Counted from the first letter of the stretch, positions 20,201 through 29,200 are shown. The stretch: 64,000 nucleotides of DNA from Methanospirillum hungatei JF-1 (GCF_000013445.1 NC_007796.1:3384936-3448935), one strand, 5' to 3'. Notes: a model not told the origin generated them from the sequence alone. Numbers and translations are program-made.

Positions 20201-20761
20201 AACCTTCACCCACACAACCGCAGCGGTCGCATTTACCGACTCAATCCAGTAGGGTATCTGGGCACCAGCAACCGTAGTAAACCGGAGATCGCCATAATCT
20301 TCCCGGACATTGGTTCCAACATACACATTCTCCCCGGAATCAGTCCCGGTCGTTCGCCAGACTACAAACCGCATCTGATAATTCGTCAAATCCCCATCCG
20401 GACTCCCACCAATCGCATGAATCTTTCGATAACTCCATCCACTCAAAAACGCTGGAGGACCTGAAACCACGGTCACCGTGCTACTCACATAACCTAACGA
20501 CTCAAGATTTATTTCACTCATATTGACCGGCGTCTCGGAAAGTACAGACGTACCATCCGAATGCACCACACCCGTCGGACCAGGCGGAGCAACAACAGGC
20601 CCACTCACTGATGGGACCACTATCGGGGGACGGACAGACTCGGCCCCGGCAATTCCACTACAGGAAACCAGAAGAAGAGCGACGGTAATAATTAACAACA
20701 GAACAGTATACCCTATCCCGGAAGTATATGATCGGGTTTGACGAAGCGCGTTTGATCTCAT
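17273..20761 (-). CDS. Secreted DUF2341 / PKD-domain surface protein
   Basis: 1,162 residues. A signal peptide lies at about 1-41 (hydrophobic YTVLLLIITVALLLVSC, then GIAGA). Then come three modules of a DUF2341 domain (GWSYRKI; RxDFGDIRFT; IPYWIES; VWIK; YYGN/YYNC) plus a LamG-like segment (FEDFEES..WTLDSGVT), at roughly 100-400, 490-785 and 870-1162. Two PKD domains with WDFGDSGSSTEQNPSHTF lie between them (about 405-485 and 789-866). No C-terminal anchor is seen. The start is fixed by GAGGAGG 8 bases upstream. Promoter at 20952-21024. The role is probably glycan binding or cell-surface structure. Confidence 0.88.
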   Translation of the reverse strand: MRSNALRQTRSYTSGIGYTVLLLIITVALLLVSCSGIAGAESVRPPIVVPSVSGPVVAPPGPTGVVHSDGTSVLSETPVNMSEINLESLGYVSSTVTVVSGPPAFLSGWSYRKIHAIGGSPDGDLTNYQMRFVVWRTTGTDSGENVYVGTNVREDYGDLRFTTVAGAQIPYWIESVNATAAVVWVKVPSIPRAGTQIVMYYGNRSAVSESSGSAVFNVFEDFEESVLNGWTLDSGVTVSQVTEGSNKVGRFTSNGVAGSGAYKSWTAGSGIIEYSIKPAQTTAYHTVSAFSGHASGVKGAWFFAANIGKFGSATPSWAYFTSYVANQWYTVRLDLKGNGYYDAYVNGVKIGADWAYYGATTTDRLGLVGWTTGGQAYYDNIRVRKFTNTRPVHGGWLSGVTTEQLAADFSFTPTSGQYPLNVTFTDLSTGPITSRSWDFGDSGSSTEQNPSHTFTGANTYSVTLTVSSTYGQSPSSITKTIVVSAPPSFPADWQNQKIFIVSSGTGSTVTNTPFKLTLYRTSGTDSGNTVYLGSSVRSDFGDIRFTDSGGSQIPYWIESVSDGVAVVWIKPSSISSTGTQFSIYYNCAGATSQSDGSSIFSVFEDFEESVLSSWTLDSGVTMSQVTEGSNKVGRFTSNGVAGSGAYKSWTAGSGIIEYSIKPAQTTAYHTVSAFSGHASGIKGAWFYAANNGKFGSATPSWAYFTSYTANQWYTVRLDLKGNGYYDAYVNGVKIGTDWAYYGTTTTDRLGLVGWTTGGQAFYDNIRVRPYVSTEPGIEWIDPSTPLMADFSFTPTSGQYPLNVTFTDLSTGPITSRSWDFGDSGSSTEQNPSHTFTGANTYSVTLTVSSTYGQSPSSITKTIVVSAPPSFPADWQNQKIFIVSSGTGSTVTNTPFKLTLYRTSGTDSGNTVYLGSSVRSDFGDIRFTDSGGSQIPYWIESVSDGVAVVWIKPSSISSTGTQFSIYYNCAGATSQSDGSSIFSVFEDFEESVLSSWTLDSGVTMSQVTEGSNKVGRFTSNGVAGSGAYKSWTAGSGIIEYSIKPAQTTAYHTVSAFSGHASGIKGAWFYAANNGKFGSATPSWAYFTSYTANQWYTVRLDLKGNGYYDAYVNGVKIGTDWAYYGTTTTDRLGLVGWTTGGQAFYDNIRVRPYVAAEPGIEWIS
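17328..18401 (-). repeat. Internal direct repeat, copy A (period 1,143 bp)
   Basis: This 1,074-base stretch matches 18471-19544 with no difference that I could see. It covers a PKD domain, a DUF2341 domain and the following LamG-like segment. The period of 1,143 bases is 381 codons, so the frame is kept. Confidence 0.85.
18471..19544 (-). repeat. Internal direct repeat, copy B (period 1,143 bp)
   Basis: Second copy of the 17328-18401 unit. The first module of the protein (above 19545) has the same domains but is diverged over much of its length, so only units A and B reflect a recent duplication or gene conversion. Confidence 0.85.
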
Positions 20762-20951
20762 GATTTTTCCTCCTCTAATACAAGACCTTGAGCGAAATAT
20801 GGCGTTGGACGAAGGTATAGCCAGGGATAGAGCACCCGTGGATTGATACCTGACATACGAAGGAACCGGAAAACGAATTCAATAATATAAGTATATGTAG
20901 ACATCATAGTATGAAATCACTTCAGTAATCCTAATGCAATAATACACAATC

Positions 20952-20963
20952 ATTATATAAAAT
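20952..20963 (-). promoter_or_regulatory. TATA box of the DUF2341/PKD gene
   Basis: ATTATATAAAAT lies 49 bases downstream (minus strand) of the CCTATTAGG palindrome core at 21013. The spacing matches the two protease genes. A start site about 25 bases beyond it would leave a leader near 170 bases, much longer than for the proteases. Confidence 0.6.
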
Positions 20964-21011
20964 CAGATCTGTGCGCAAGAACTCATAAATAGAATAAAAT
21001 ATTGCGAAACA

Positions 21012-21024
21012 GCCTATTAGGCAA
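21012..21024 (-). promoter_or_regulatory. Shared palindromic operator GCCTATTAGGCAA (site 1)
   Basis: GCCTA-T-TAGGC is a perfect 5+1+5 palindrome followed by AA. The same element stands 48-49 bases from the TATA box at 29201-29213 and 32788-32800. This makes it a likely activator or repressor site common to three exported-protein genes. Confidence 0.65.
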
Positions 21025-21074
21025 CCAACCCCTCCAATACCTTATATAGATTATATCCTCTGGCGGAACAACAG

Positions 21075-21565
21075 TATTAGTGCCACTCGATTGACCGCAG
21101 AAATCCGGTACCAATTCCCCTTTCCTCCGCAGTTCCAGAGACCGCACTACCACCCATACTGACAGTCACCCCGTCACTGACAGTACGGGAGACATCATAT
21201 GTCCCCGTTGTCTCATAGGTATAGGTTGTATTCTATTCTGCAGATGATGTTCCATCACCAAAAGTCCAACTCCGGGAGGCAGGAGAATTAGCGGATATCA
21301 CGTAAAAGTTTTCGGAATGGAAATCATTTCGACATCAGGTACTTCACAGGATTTTCAAATGTCCGGATCAATAACTCGCCTCATGATCGTACATCAATTT
21401 TTCATGTACCATATCGCCCATTTGGAGCAGTATCCACGACATTCCATCTTCCAGGCATATATCCCTTGACTGGGATTGTGCAGGTGATCTCTGTTGAATT
21501 ACCTATGACATTAGTTGCATTGACATCAACATAACCGGAGTGTATCAGTATTATTATTGCACCTG
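21075..21565 (-). pseudogene. Decayed PKD-domain surface protein remnant
   Basis: On the minus strand, 21405-21565 reads SGYVDVNATNVIGNSTEIT...KGYMPGRWNVVD, and 21078-21305 reads SRSWTFGDGTSS, then a stop, then NTTYTYETTGTYDVSRTVSDGV, a clear PKD domain. Several stops and frame changes lie between. The remnant sits upstream of the DUF2341/PKD gene and shows that an older relative existed here. The rest of 20762-21799 holds the promoter and no other gene that I can see. Confidence 0.6.
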
Positions 21566-21799
21566 AAAGAAAACCAATACGGAGAGAATTTAAATCCTAA
21601 AACGACCTCGATTTTGAACCGTTGAAGATATAATTCGGGTAATTTTATTTTAATTATATAATTAGCCTTCAAAAGATAACTGTCAGTAAGGTACCAGGTA
21701 GCCCCACAATCGGGGTTTAGTCAAATGAATATTCTAACCCTCATCAATTAGACGAGCCTTGAATAGATATTTCGCATTATACCGACAATATATCCTGAT

Positions 21800-22486
21800 A
21801 TGGTTCCATCCTCAAAGACAAATTCATCTCCACCAGCTGACACTGAATCTATCAACAGCCCCCTTTCATTCGAAAAAGTATGGCTTATGTTTCAGGAAAC
21901 GGATAAAAGATTCAAAGAGACGGATAAAATACTGACGGAAAAATTTCAGGAGACTGACAGATTATTAACAGAAAAGTTTCAGGAAACTGACAGAATATTA
22001 ACAGAAAAGTTCCAGGAAACGGATAATAAATTTAAAGAGACAGATAAAAAACTCAACAAACTCGAGCAATTATTCACCTCACAATGGGGCAAACTTGTGG
22101 AGTCCCTGGTAGAAGGAGACGTAATTAAAATTCTGAATGAACGAGGGATAGAAGTTACTGATACCCTGAGGCGACGAACGGGACGACGTGATGGAATAGA
22201 CTACGAATTTGATATTATCGCAATAAATGGGACAGATATCGTAATCATTGAGGTAAAGACAACCTTAAGACCAGGAGATGTTCGTGATTTTTTGAAAAAA
22301 CTGAAGCAGGCAAAAAACTGGATGCCGGAATATTCAGATAAAAATATTTACGGGGCGATGGCATTCATATCCGAAGATGCAGGCACAGCAGCAATGGCAG
22401 AGAAAAAGGGACTTTTTGTCATACGAGCAACGGGAGATAGTGCAAGTATCATCAACCAGGAAAACTTTCAGCCGAAGATATGGTAA
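21800..22486 (+). CDS. Coiled-coil PD-(D/E)XK nuclease-like protein, tandem copy 1
   Basis: 228 residues. A short Ser/Pro-rich start is followed at 28-90 by a charged coiled coil made of 7- and 11-residue units (FKETDKK; KFQETDRLLTE). A globular domain follows: WGKLVESLVEGDVIKIL, then DGIDYEFDII and IVIIEVKTT, with Asp138, Glu151 and Lys153 fitting the PD-(D/E)XK core. This is the DUF3782-like class common in archaea and cyanobacteria; its function is unproven and it may not cut DNA. No signal peptide, so cytoplasmic. It is the first of three near-identical genes, differing in the number of coiled-coil units. Confidence 0.8.
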   Translation: MVPSSKTNSSPPADTESINSPLSFEKVWLMFQETDKRFKETDKILTEKFQETDRLLTEKFQETDRILTEKFQETDNKFKETDKKLNKLEQLFTSQWGKLVESLVEGDVIKILNERGIEVTDTLRRRTGRRDGIDYEFDIIAINGTDIVIIEVKTTLRPGDVRDFLKKLKQAKNWMPEYSDKNIYGAMAFISEDAGTAAMAEKKGLFVIRATGDSASIINQENFQPKIW

Positions 22487-22639
22487 TTCACCATATGGAC
22501 CTGGAATAAAATCCCCTTACTTGTACTCTATCAAAGCTTAAAATCAGTTAGTTCCAAGTGCTTTTATTCATGCTTCAACTTCATCAGATAGAAAAACTTT
22601 GAATAGATATTTCGCATTATACCGACAATATATCCTGAT

Positions 22640-23347
22640 ATGGTTCCATCCTCAAAGACAAATTCATCCCCACCAGCTGACACCGAATCTATCAATAGCC
22701 CCCTTTCATTCGAAAAAGTATGGCTTATGTTTCAGGAGACGGATAAAAGATTCAAAGAGACTGATAAAAAATTCAAAGAGACGGATAAAATACTGACGGA
22801 AAAGTTTCAGGAGACTGACAGATTATTAACAGAAAAGTTCCAGGAAACTGACAGAATATTAACAGAAAAGTTCCAGGAAACGGATAATAAATTTAAAGAG
22901 ACAGATAAAAAACTCAACAAACTCGAGCAATTATTCACCTCACAATGGGGCAAACTTGTGGAGTCCCTGGTAGAAGGAGACGTAATTAAAATTCTGAATG
23001 AACGAGGGATAGAAGTTACTGATACCCTGAGGCGACGAACGGGACGACGTGATGGAATAGACTACGAATTTGATATTATCGCAATAAATGGGACAGATAT
23101 CGTAATCATTGAGGTAAAGACAACCTTAAGACCAGGAGATGTTCGTGATTTTTTGAAAAAACTGAAGCAGGCAAAAAACTGGATGCCGGAATATTCAGAT
23201 AAAAATATTTACGGGGCGATGGCATTCATATCCGAAGATGCAGGCACAGCAGCAATGGCAGAGAAAAAGGGACTTTTTGTCATACGAGCAACGGGAGATA
23301 GTGCAAGTATCATCAACCAGGAAAACTTTCAGCCGAAGATATGGTAA
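22640..23347 (+). CDS. Coiled-coil PD-(D/E)XK nuclease-like protein, tandem copy 2
   Basis: 235 residues. Identical to copy 1 except for one extra 7-residue unit (KFKETDK) near residue 40; the nuclease-like domain is the same. Several silent changes near the 5' end (for example at the codons for the Ser-Pro start) are shared with copy 3 and not copy 1, so copies 2 and 3 separated last. The intergenic spacer upstream is duplicated with the gene, so each copy should have the same promoter. Confidence 0.8.
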   Translation: MVPSSKTNSSPPADTESINSPLSFEKVWLMFQETDKRFKETDKKFKETDKILTEKFQETDRLLTEKFQETDRILTEKFQETDNKFKETDKKLNKLEQLFTSQWGKLVESLVEGDVIKILNERGIEVTDTLRRRTGRRDGIDYEFDIIAINGTDIVIIEVKTTLRPGDVRDFLKKLKQAKNWMPEYSDKNIYGAMAFISEDAGTAAMAEKKGLFVIRATGDSASIINQENFQPKIW

Positions 23348-23500
23348 TTCACCATATGGACCTGGAATAAAATCCCCTTACTTGTACTCTATCAAAGCTT
23401 AAAATCAGTTAGTTCCAAGTGCTTTTATTCATGCTTCAACTTCATCAGATAGAAAAACTTTGAATAGATATTTCGCATTATACCGACAATATATCCTGAT

Positions 23501-24175
23501 ATGGTTCCATCCTCAAAGACAAATTCATCCCCACCAGCTGACACCGAATCTATCAATAGCCCCCTTTCATTCGAAAAAGTATGGCTTATGTTTCAGGAGA
23601 CGGATAAAAGATTCAAAGAGACTGATAAAAAATTCAAAGAGACGGATAAAATACTGACTGAAAAGTTTCAGGAGACTGACAGATTATTAACAGAAAAGTT
23701 CCAGGAAACGGATAATAAATTTAAAGAGACGGATAAAAAACTCAACAAACTCGAGCAATTATTCACCTCACAATGGGGCAAACTTGTGGAATCCCTGGTA
23801 GAAGGAGACGTAATTAAAATTCTGAATGAACGAGGGATAGAAGTTACTGATACCCTGAGGCGACGAACGGGACGACGTGATGGAATAGACTACGAATTTG
23901 ATATTATCGCAATAAATGGGACAGATATCGTAATCATTGAGGTAAAGACAACCTTAAGACCAGGAGATGTTCGTGATTTTTTGAAAAAACTGAAGCAGGC
24001 AAAAAACTGGATGCCGGAATATTCAGATAAAAATATTTACGGGGCGATGGCATTCATATCCGAAGATGCAGGCACAGCAGCAATGGCAGAGAAAAAGGGA
24101 CTTTTTGTCATACGAGCAACGGGAGATAGTGCAAGTATCATCAACCAGGAAAACTTTCAGCCGAAGATATGGTAA
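23501..24175 (+). CDS. Coiled-coil PD-(D/E)XK nuclease-like protein, tandem copy 3
   Basis: 224 residues. It has the extra 7-residue unit of copy 2 but lacks one 11-residue unit (RILTEKFQETD). The rest is identical. The sequence after its stop differs from that after copies 1 and 2, which marks the outer edge of the repeat array. Three different coiled-coil lengths on one unchanged catalytic domain point to slippage or unequal recombination in the coil repeats. Confidence 0.8.
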   Translation: MVPSSKTNSSPPADTESINSPLSFEKVWLMFQETDKRFKETDKKFKETDKILTEKFQETDRLLTEKFQETDNKFKETDKKLNKLEQLFTSQWGKLVESLVEGDVIKILNERGIEVTDTLRRRTGRRDGIDYEFDIIAINGTDIVIIEVKTTLRPGDVRDFLKKLKQAKNWMPEYSDKNIYGAMAFISEDAGTAAMAEKKGLFVIRATGDSASIINQENFQPKIW

Positions 24176-24183
24176 TTCACCAT

Positions 24184-24737
24184 ACATACCGGGAATAAAT
24201 TCCTCTTTATTTTACTCAATCAAAGCTGGTGTTGCTGCATGAAGAGACCTCATCATCCTCTCCAAAAGAGTACAAACCCAACTGCCCTTTGCCTTGAATT
24301 CAGGAGTTTAACAGTTTTCCAGGAGATTTTGCCCATTCCAGTACTTCATGAGCATTCCGGATCTTAATAACCAGATGACGAACAGAATACTGAAGACAAT
24401 CGAATTAATGGTTATTGAATCACTCTTTTTTAAATATTACGCGGAAAGGAAGGCCATATGGATACGGACCCGGTGTTGTATGTATACGCGAAGATCATAG
24501 TATACAACCCGAATCGATCCTCTGCTATCAATTCGGTCAGCTCCTCTATGTGCAGTATCATGCCATTCTCCAGCCAGAATACGAGATCTAAAACTTATCC
24601 CGGGTATCAACCCGGCATATTCATTTTGTAACACACCAGTTATCCTTGGAAGGTCCAGACCCGGAAAATCAAGAGTTCAGTATTATCAGAGGTTTCTTGA
24701 ACGTATTCGGGAAAATTTATTTTATTTGCTCATTAGT
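24184..24737. other. No recognisable gene
   Basis: Only short frames with stops. A minus-strand 65-codon frame at 24437-24634 has no family resemblance or ribosome site. The stretch looks like decayed spacer. Confidence 0.4.
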
Positions 24738-24867
24738 GAGGTTGTTGCACAACTAAAATGTCATTTCCTCAAGAGCACAATTTCCATTCGGTTGGAACGT
24801 TAATTGGCAATGAAATTTATGAACTTTGCCTCATTGTACTATCGGTTTAGAGTTATGCAACAGCCTC
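24738..24867. mobile_element. MITE 1 (IS1182-related)
   Basis: 130 bases with ends GAGGTTGTTGCACAACT and GAGGCTGTTGCATAACT (read inward), flanked by duplicated TAGT (24734-24737, 24868-24871). No coding capacity. Inner sequence shares long identity with MITE 2, in inverse orientation. The terminal repeats match the two IS1182-type elements here, whose transposases are the likely mobilisers. Confidence 0.9.
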
Positions 24868-25497
24868 TAGTATAATTTTGAATTTCTCCAAAAAATGAAG
24901 ATGTAAACATCAGAAAGGCGAATCAAATAAAGATACACCAGAATACTCCTTCACCGAAGGAAGAAATCATGGGCCTGTGATAATCCCTTTTTAGCGTTGA
25001 TTTGCCCGCACCATTCCTGCAGAAAATACCCGGGATCTCTCCACTGCGGACCAAAACCGGACATCCGGGCATACACAGAACCGGCCTAAAGTCATTGGCT
25101 TTGTAAACCTGAAGAAGAACCAGTTTTGGATCCTCTCCCTCCGAAGCCCTGCCCGAAAAAAATCGACTCCAATCAAACCTCTGACGTGATTCGAGAGATA
25201 ATCTTAAAATTTAAAATTAAACTTGAGGTGGGGTTAAATAAATATAAGTATATTACTCATATTCCCAATTTTGCATTACATAAATACGGGTATATTACCA
25301 TCTATTCAGAAAATTACGCGACAAAGGGATCGAATTAGATTTAATATCAGAACTAACCTCAATTAACAGTCTGTTTGCCTAAAATCCGAATAATAATAAG
25401 CATATAGAGGCACGCTATCATTACAGGATTCGCCACCTGGAATTCCACGATGAGAAAGAGATCCGGACATAGCGACAGCCTATGAAAGAGGTCTACT
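24868..25497. other. No confident gene
   Basis: Several AT-rich runs with TATA-like sequences near 25235-25275. On the minus strand 25359-25559 a frame ends with a hydrophobic stretch like a membrane anchor (VANPVMIACLYMLIII). It may be the tail of a decayed exported protein together with the frame at 25498-25806, but this is not secure. Confidence 0.3.
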
Positions 25498-25806
25498 CTA
25501 TCCAAAAATGCTATCAATATCAATTTTGAGTGGATAAAATCTATGTTCTGACCTGGCAAAAACCCCAGATTTAACCTTATAGGTCCGGATCACATCCTCC
25601 AAGCCCGAATCATCAACACCGATGCGATAGACATCACAATAAAAAAAAGGTTCGCGATTTGAATACAAGGATTTTTTCCGAATAAGATATTTGACTTCTA
25701 TTAATTGTTTTTCTCCGTTCTTCAAACCTCTATCCCCTCTGCATTCCAATACGATGTGAGTTCGCCACAAAAAGGTTGCTTTATCCAGGCATTCAAAATT
25801 CATCAA
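25498..25806 (-). CDS. Hypothetical protein, possibly a fragment
   Basis: About 102 residues with no recognised family: NFECLDKATFLWRTH, then KNGEKQLIEVKYLIRKK, then RTYKVKSGVFARSEHRF. The open frame extends upstream of the first ATG without a clear start, and GGAGG occurs near the stop of the protease gene, so a start farther up is possible. It lies 38 bases downstream of the protease gene on the same strand. It could equally be the remnant of a larger exported protein, since a membrane-anchor-like frame follows in another phase. Confidence 0.35.
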   Translation of the reverse strand: MMNFECLDKATFLWRTHIVLECRGDRGLKNGEKQLIEVKYLIRKKSLYSNREPFFYCDVYRIGVDDSGLEDVIRTYKVKSGVFARSEHRFYPLKIDIDSIFG

Positions 25807-25844
25807 ATTATTACTGATATCAACCTCCAGGAAATAAAAGGGAC

Positions 25845-28800
25845 TTAGAGCCCCCCGACCTCGTTCGAAACTGAGCTTACTCCTTGAACTCCATTACTGA
25901 CCTGCAATGTGACGGTGTAGGTCTGCGGATTATAAAACGTATGAACCGGGTTCTGAACCGTGGAGGTGTTCCCATCACCAAAGTTCCAGGTCCGGGATGC
26001 CACTGATCCCTCTGATACATCATAAAACCTGATAGTCAGAGGATAAACCACCGTTTCCGGCACCCCATAGAATTTCGCGAGAACCTGGGACACCGCACGA
26101 ACGCTGGTATATGCATTGACCCGGCCCCCGGTCACACATTTCCCGGATAAACCGCTCTTTACATCCACACCATTCATGATTGCTGTCTTTATCTGATCCA
26201 TTGTCAGCGCAGGATTTGCTGCCTTAAGTAATGCCGCAACACCAGCAACATGGGGAGTTGCCATCGAGGTCCCGGACATGGTAGTATATCGATTCCCCGG
26301 ATAGGTGCTGTAAATACTCACACCAGGAGCTGCAACATCAACCGTGCTTGCTCCATAATTTGAGAACGAAGCGAGTACATCGCGTGAGTCGGTTGCTGCA
26401 ACGGTGAGGATATTCGCATTTGGCAGTGAACCGGGTGAGTGTGGATTTGTATCAGTATTGAGTGCACTGTTCCCCGCTGCACAGATAAACAGAGCATCCG
26501 GCATACTGCTGATAGAATCCTGAAGAGCGGTATCAATTCCGCTTCCACCCCATGAATTTGAGAAGATTCTCACTCCTCGGGAGTATCCCCAGGCAAAGGC
26601 CTCAATCGCATCACTGGTATATCCTGACCCGGATGAATCAAGGAACTTGAGTGGCATGATCTTCACATTCCAGTTCACACCAGCGACCCCAATACCATTG
26701 TTCCCGACCGCTCCTATTGTACCCGCACAATGGGTCCCATGACCGTGATCATCCATCGGATTACTATCATTATTCCGGGTATCATACCCGGCAATCATAT
26801 TTGCTGCTAAATCCGGATGATTATAGTCAACCCCGGTATCCACCACAGCAACAATGACATCAGATGACCCGGTCACATAGGACCAGGCTTCAGGGGCATC
26901 AATATCTGCATCAGCAGTTCCCCCCGTCTGTCCGGTATTATGGAGACCATACAGGGAAGAGAACGAAGGATCATTTGGAATGACCTGGCCCCCTGGTGAA
27001 ACAGCAGTCATCGTTGCACTGACGGGTGTCGTTTGACCTGAAGTGACCGACACACTCTGTGACCAGTCCTGATACCCGGTTTTGGTCAGCCTGATCGTAT
27101 GAGTTCCTGCCGGAACATCACTCAAAGTGGTAGGAGTGGTAACTCCCTTTGCCTCACTATCCAGATACACGGCCGCACCAGTCGGATTTGAACTTATTGA
27201 TATCGATCCTTTTGGAACTGCAGTAAGAGTGGCCGATACTGTCGCAGTCCCACCGGATGGAACTGTAACCGAGGTAGAATAATCTGTATACCCGGTCAGT
27301 TTCACCGTGACGGTATGGGATGTTGCAGTCACGGATGTGAGGGTATTCGGAGTTACCTTCCCCGTATTGGCCCCGTCAAGCCAGATCTGGGCCCCGGACG
27401 GACTGGAGGATACACTTATTGATCCAGTCTGGGCAGTTATCCCGTAGTTGATGTTGAAGATTGAAAAGTAATGATTCTGGTACCCCTGGGACGACTTTCC
27501 GCTGTAGTCCATGTTCATCTTAAGTCTGAAAAGACCATTCGGGCGCTTAGAATTGCTGCCCCAGCTGTTCAGGACTAACCAGTACCGCTGGTTTGGATCA
27601 CTGCTGGTATCATCATAACCGACTATGACAACCGCATGACCACCTCCGGATGATCCATAAGCGATATTGTTATACGGATCCGGATTCCAGAGAGTCGATT
27701 CGGTCTGATATGCCCAAAATGAATTAAATGCAGACCACGATGAACTGTCCGGAAGGAAAAACGCCCACCAGACCGCTTTGTTTGCATCGATCTGTGCCTT
27801 GATATTGGCAATAGCCTGTGCTTGTGAGACTCCGTTTGTCGATATCCAGCTGGTGGAAATGCTGGTTATCGGGTAGTTCGGAGAGGTTGCAATACTTGAG
27901 GCAGGGGTCTGTGCCCCGCATCCATATGAGCAGGCATACCGGTCATTGTAATAGGCATTGGTATTTGACCAGGGGATAACCTGTTTAAATCCGGAGGTGC
28001 TGTGGAAATTTGCAAACGTGCTGGCCCATCCGCCATTGCATGCACCGGTTATTGCACTTCCGCCATTATAATTCGAATCAAAATATTGTATTGACAGTCG
28101 ATCCTTTATCCCATTCTGAACGGTCAGGGCATTCTCGATAACCCCGGTTGAAGCCCATACCCAGCAGTTCCCACAGTTCCCCTGGTTCCGCTCCGATGGG
28201 GTGTACTGGATATTGGAAAGAAGGCTTTTACTCCCCAACGTGGTAGAGAGAGGCGCATTTTCCACCTTAACAGCGGCATTGTAATCGCTCTGGATCTGTG
28301 CAATATCTTCAAGAGACAACCGCATGTATCCAAATCCTTCCGTCTCATTCATCGTAGAAATGGCACCAGCAGATACACTGGATGGAGGTGCCGAGGGATG
28401 GTCATTCTGATCAGAGGGTGCGGGAGATGGCCCTCCAGAGGGGGTACTCACCTTACCCTGAACAATAGAATCACGGTATGAAACGGCATTCTGATTTACA
28501 TTCACGGGGATGTGGATCTTTTCAACCGGATATGCCTGATACACATAATCCGGCTGTGCATACTCAACCATCGGGTTCATCCGGTACAGCTCGATTGCTT
28601 TCATGGTCCCGGTAGAGTTTGGAACACTGACGACCTGCATACCCTCCACGCCAAGAGTTTTTGAATCAGCTATCACCGTGGCACCCATGGCTGCATGTGC
28701 TTCTGCCTGTACCTGGCTTAAGGATGACTTTTCAGAGCCTAAAGCAGATTTAAACTTAACAATAACCCGGTCAGGTGCATATTCAGGGCTCTCCAACGAA

Positions 28801-29102
28801 TTATTAAGAGTATTATTCATGGACAATCCACTCTGCTCTGTTGGCGTCAGACCTGACATTGTACTGCTCATCACTGGGGACTGGACAATGCTCATAACTG
28901 GTCTACTAACCGGTGGGCCAGCCACTTGCGGTACCGGACCGACTATCGATGGCGGGGAATGATATGTTGGAACTCCCACATCTGGAGGTTTGACCACCGT
29001 CGATAGAACGGGAGTAAATGGATCTGAAGTCGCCGCAACCGTATGTAAACCCATACTGATAATCAAGAGAGAAATGAAAATGAATGTTAGTTGTTTCATC
29101 AT
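25845..29102 (-). CDS. Secreted double protease 1: papain-type plus subtilisin-type
   Basis: 1,085 residues. Signal peptide about 1-24. A subtilisin-type propeptide lies at about 108-190 (DRVIVKFK; MNPMVEYAQPDYVYQ). A C1A papain-like domain, about 295-550, has Gln307, Cys313 (QGNCGNCW), His489 (GGGHAVVIVG) and Asn512 (LNSWG). Two PEGA domains follow at about 560-630 and 631-700. An S8 subtilisin domain, about 705-1000, has Asp755 (VVDTGVD), His788 (HGHGTHCAG), Asn878 and Ser946 (GTSMATPHVAG). A PKD domain closes the chain at about 1005-1085. All key residues of both proteases are present. The start is supported by GAGGGTGATC 4 bases upstream. Substrate unknown; likely surface maturation or external protein digestion. 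Confidence 0.92.
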   Translation of the reverse strand: MMKQLTFIFISLLIISMGLHTVAATSDPFTPVLSTVVKPPDVGVPTYHSPPSIVGPVPQVAGPPVSRPVMSIVQSPVMSSTMSGLTPTEQSGLSMNNTLNNSLESPEYAPDRVIVKFKSALGSEKSSLSQVQAEAHAAMGATVIADSKTLGVEGMQVVSVPNSTGTMKAIELYRMNPMVEYAQPDYVYQAYPVEKIHIPVNVNQNAVSYRDSIVQGKVSTPSGGPSPAPSDQNDHPSAPPSSVSAGAISTMNETEGFGYMRLSLEDIAQIQSDYNAAVKVENAPLSTTLGSKSLLSNIQYTPSERNQGNCGNCWVWASTGVIENALTVQNGIKDRLSIQYFDSNYNGGSAITGACNGGWASTFANFHSTSGFKQVIPWSNTNAYYNDRYACSYGCGAQTPASSIATSPNYPITSISTSWISTNGVSQAQAIANIKAQIDANKAVWWAFFLPDSSSWSAFNSFWAYQTESTLWNPDPYNNIAYGSSGGGHAVVIVGYDDTSSDPNQRYWLVLNSWGSNSKRPNGLFRLKMNMDYSGKSSQGYQNHYFSIFNINYGITAQTGSISVSSSPSGAQIWLDGANTGKVTPNTLTSVTATSHTVTVKLTGYTDYSTSVTVPSGGTATVSATLTAVPKGSISISSNPTGAAVYLDSEAKGVTTPTTLSDVPAGTHTIRLTKTGYQDWSQSVSVTSGQTTPVSATMTAVSPGGQVIPNDPSFSSLYGLHNTGQTGGTADADIDAPEAWSYVTGSSDVIVAVVDTGVDYNHPDLAANMIAGYDTRNNDSNPMDDHGHGTHCAGTIGAVGNNGIGVAGVNWNVKIMPLKFLDSSGSGYTSDAIEAFAWGYSRGVRIFSNSWGGSGIDTALQDSISSMPDALFICAAGNSALNTDTNPHSPGSLPNANILTVAATDSRDVLASFSNYGASTVDVAAPGVSIYSTYPGNRYTTMSGTSMATPHVAGVAALLKAANPALTMDQIKTAIMNGVDVKSGLSGKCVTGGRVNAYTSVRAVSQVLAKFYGVPETVVYPLTIRFYDVSEGSVASRTWNFGDGNTSTVQNPVHTFYNPQTYTVTLQVSNGVQGVSSVSNEVGGL

Positions 29103-29141
29103 GATTGATCACCCTCGAAAGTTAAGAATTAATACGCAATT

Positions 29142-29153
29142 ATTATATATAAT
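29142..29153 (-). promoter_or_regulatory. TATA box of double protease 1
   Basis: ATTATATATAAT, identical to the box of protease 2. Transcription would start about 18-20 bases before the ATG. Confidence 0.7.
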
Positions 29154-29200
29154 AGTGTGCATGCGCTTCATGTTTTATATGCCAAGAAAGATTAGAGACA

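Larger units (their letters stand above)
21759..24183 (+). repeat. Tandem gene triplication, units of 840, 861 and about 720 bp
   Basis: Each unit begins TTGAATAGATATTTCGC about 41 bases before the ATG and runs through the gene and spacer to the next unit (21759, 22599, 23460). The last unit diverges soon after the stop. Length differences come only from the coiled-coil codons. Confidence 0.9.

Noticed and set aside
22599-23657. Two identical 65-codon frames at 22599 and 23460
   Set aside because: They overlap the starts of the coiled-coil genes in another phase and are duplicated together with them.
24738-24867. Possible CRISPR-like or regulatory RNA repeats
   Set aside because: The three related 130-bp elements are dispersed, have inverted ends and 4-bp target duplications; they are MITEs. 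No spaced array exists in the window.
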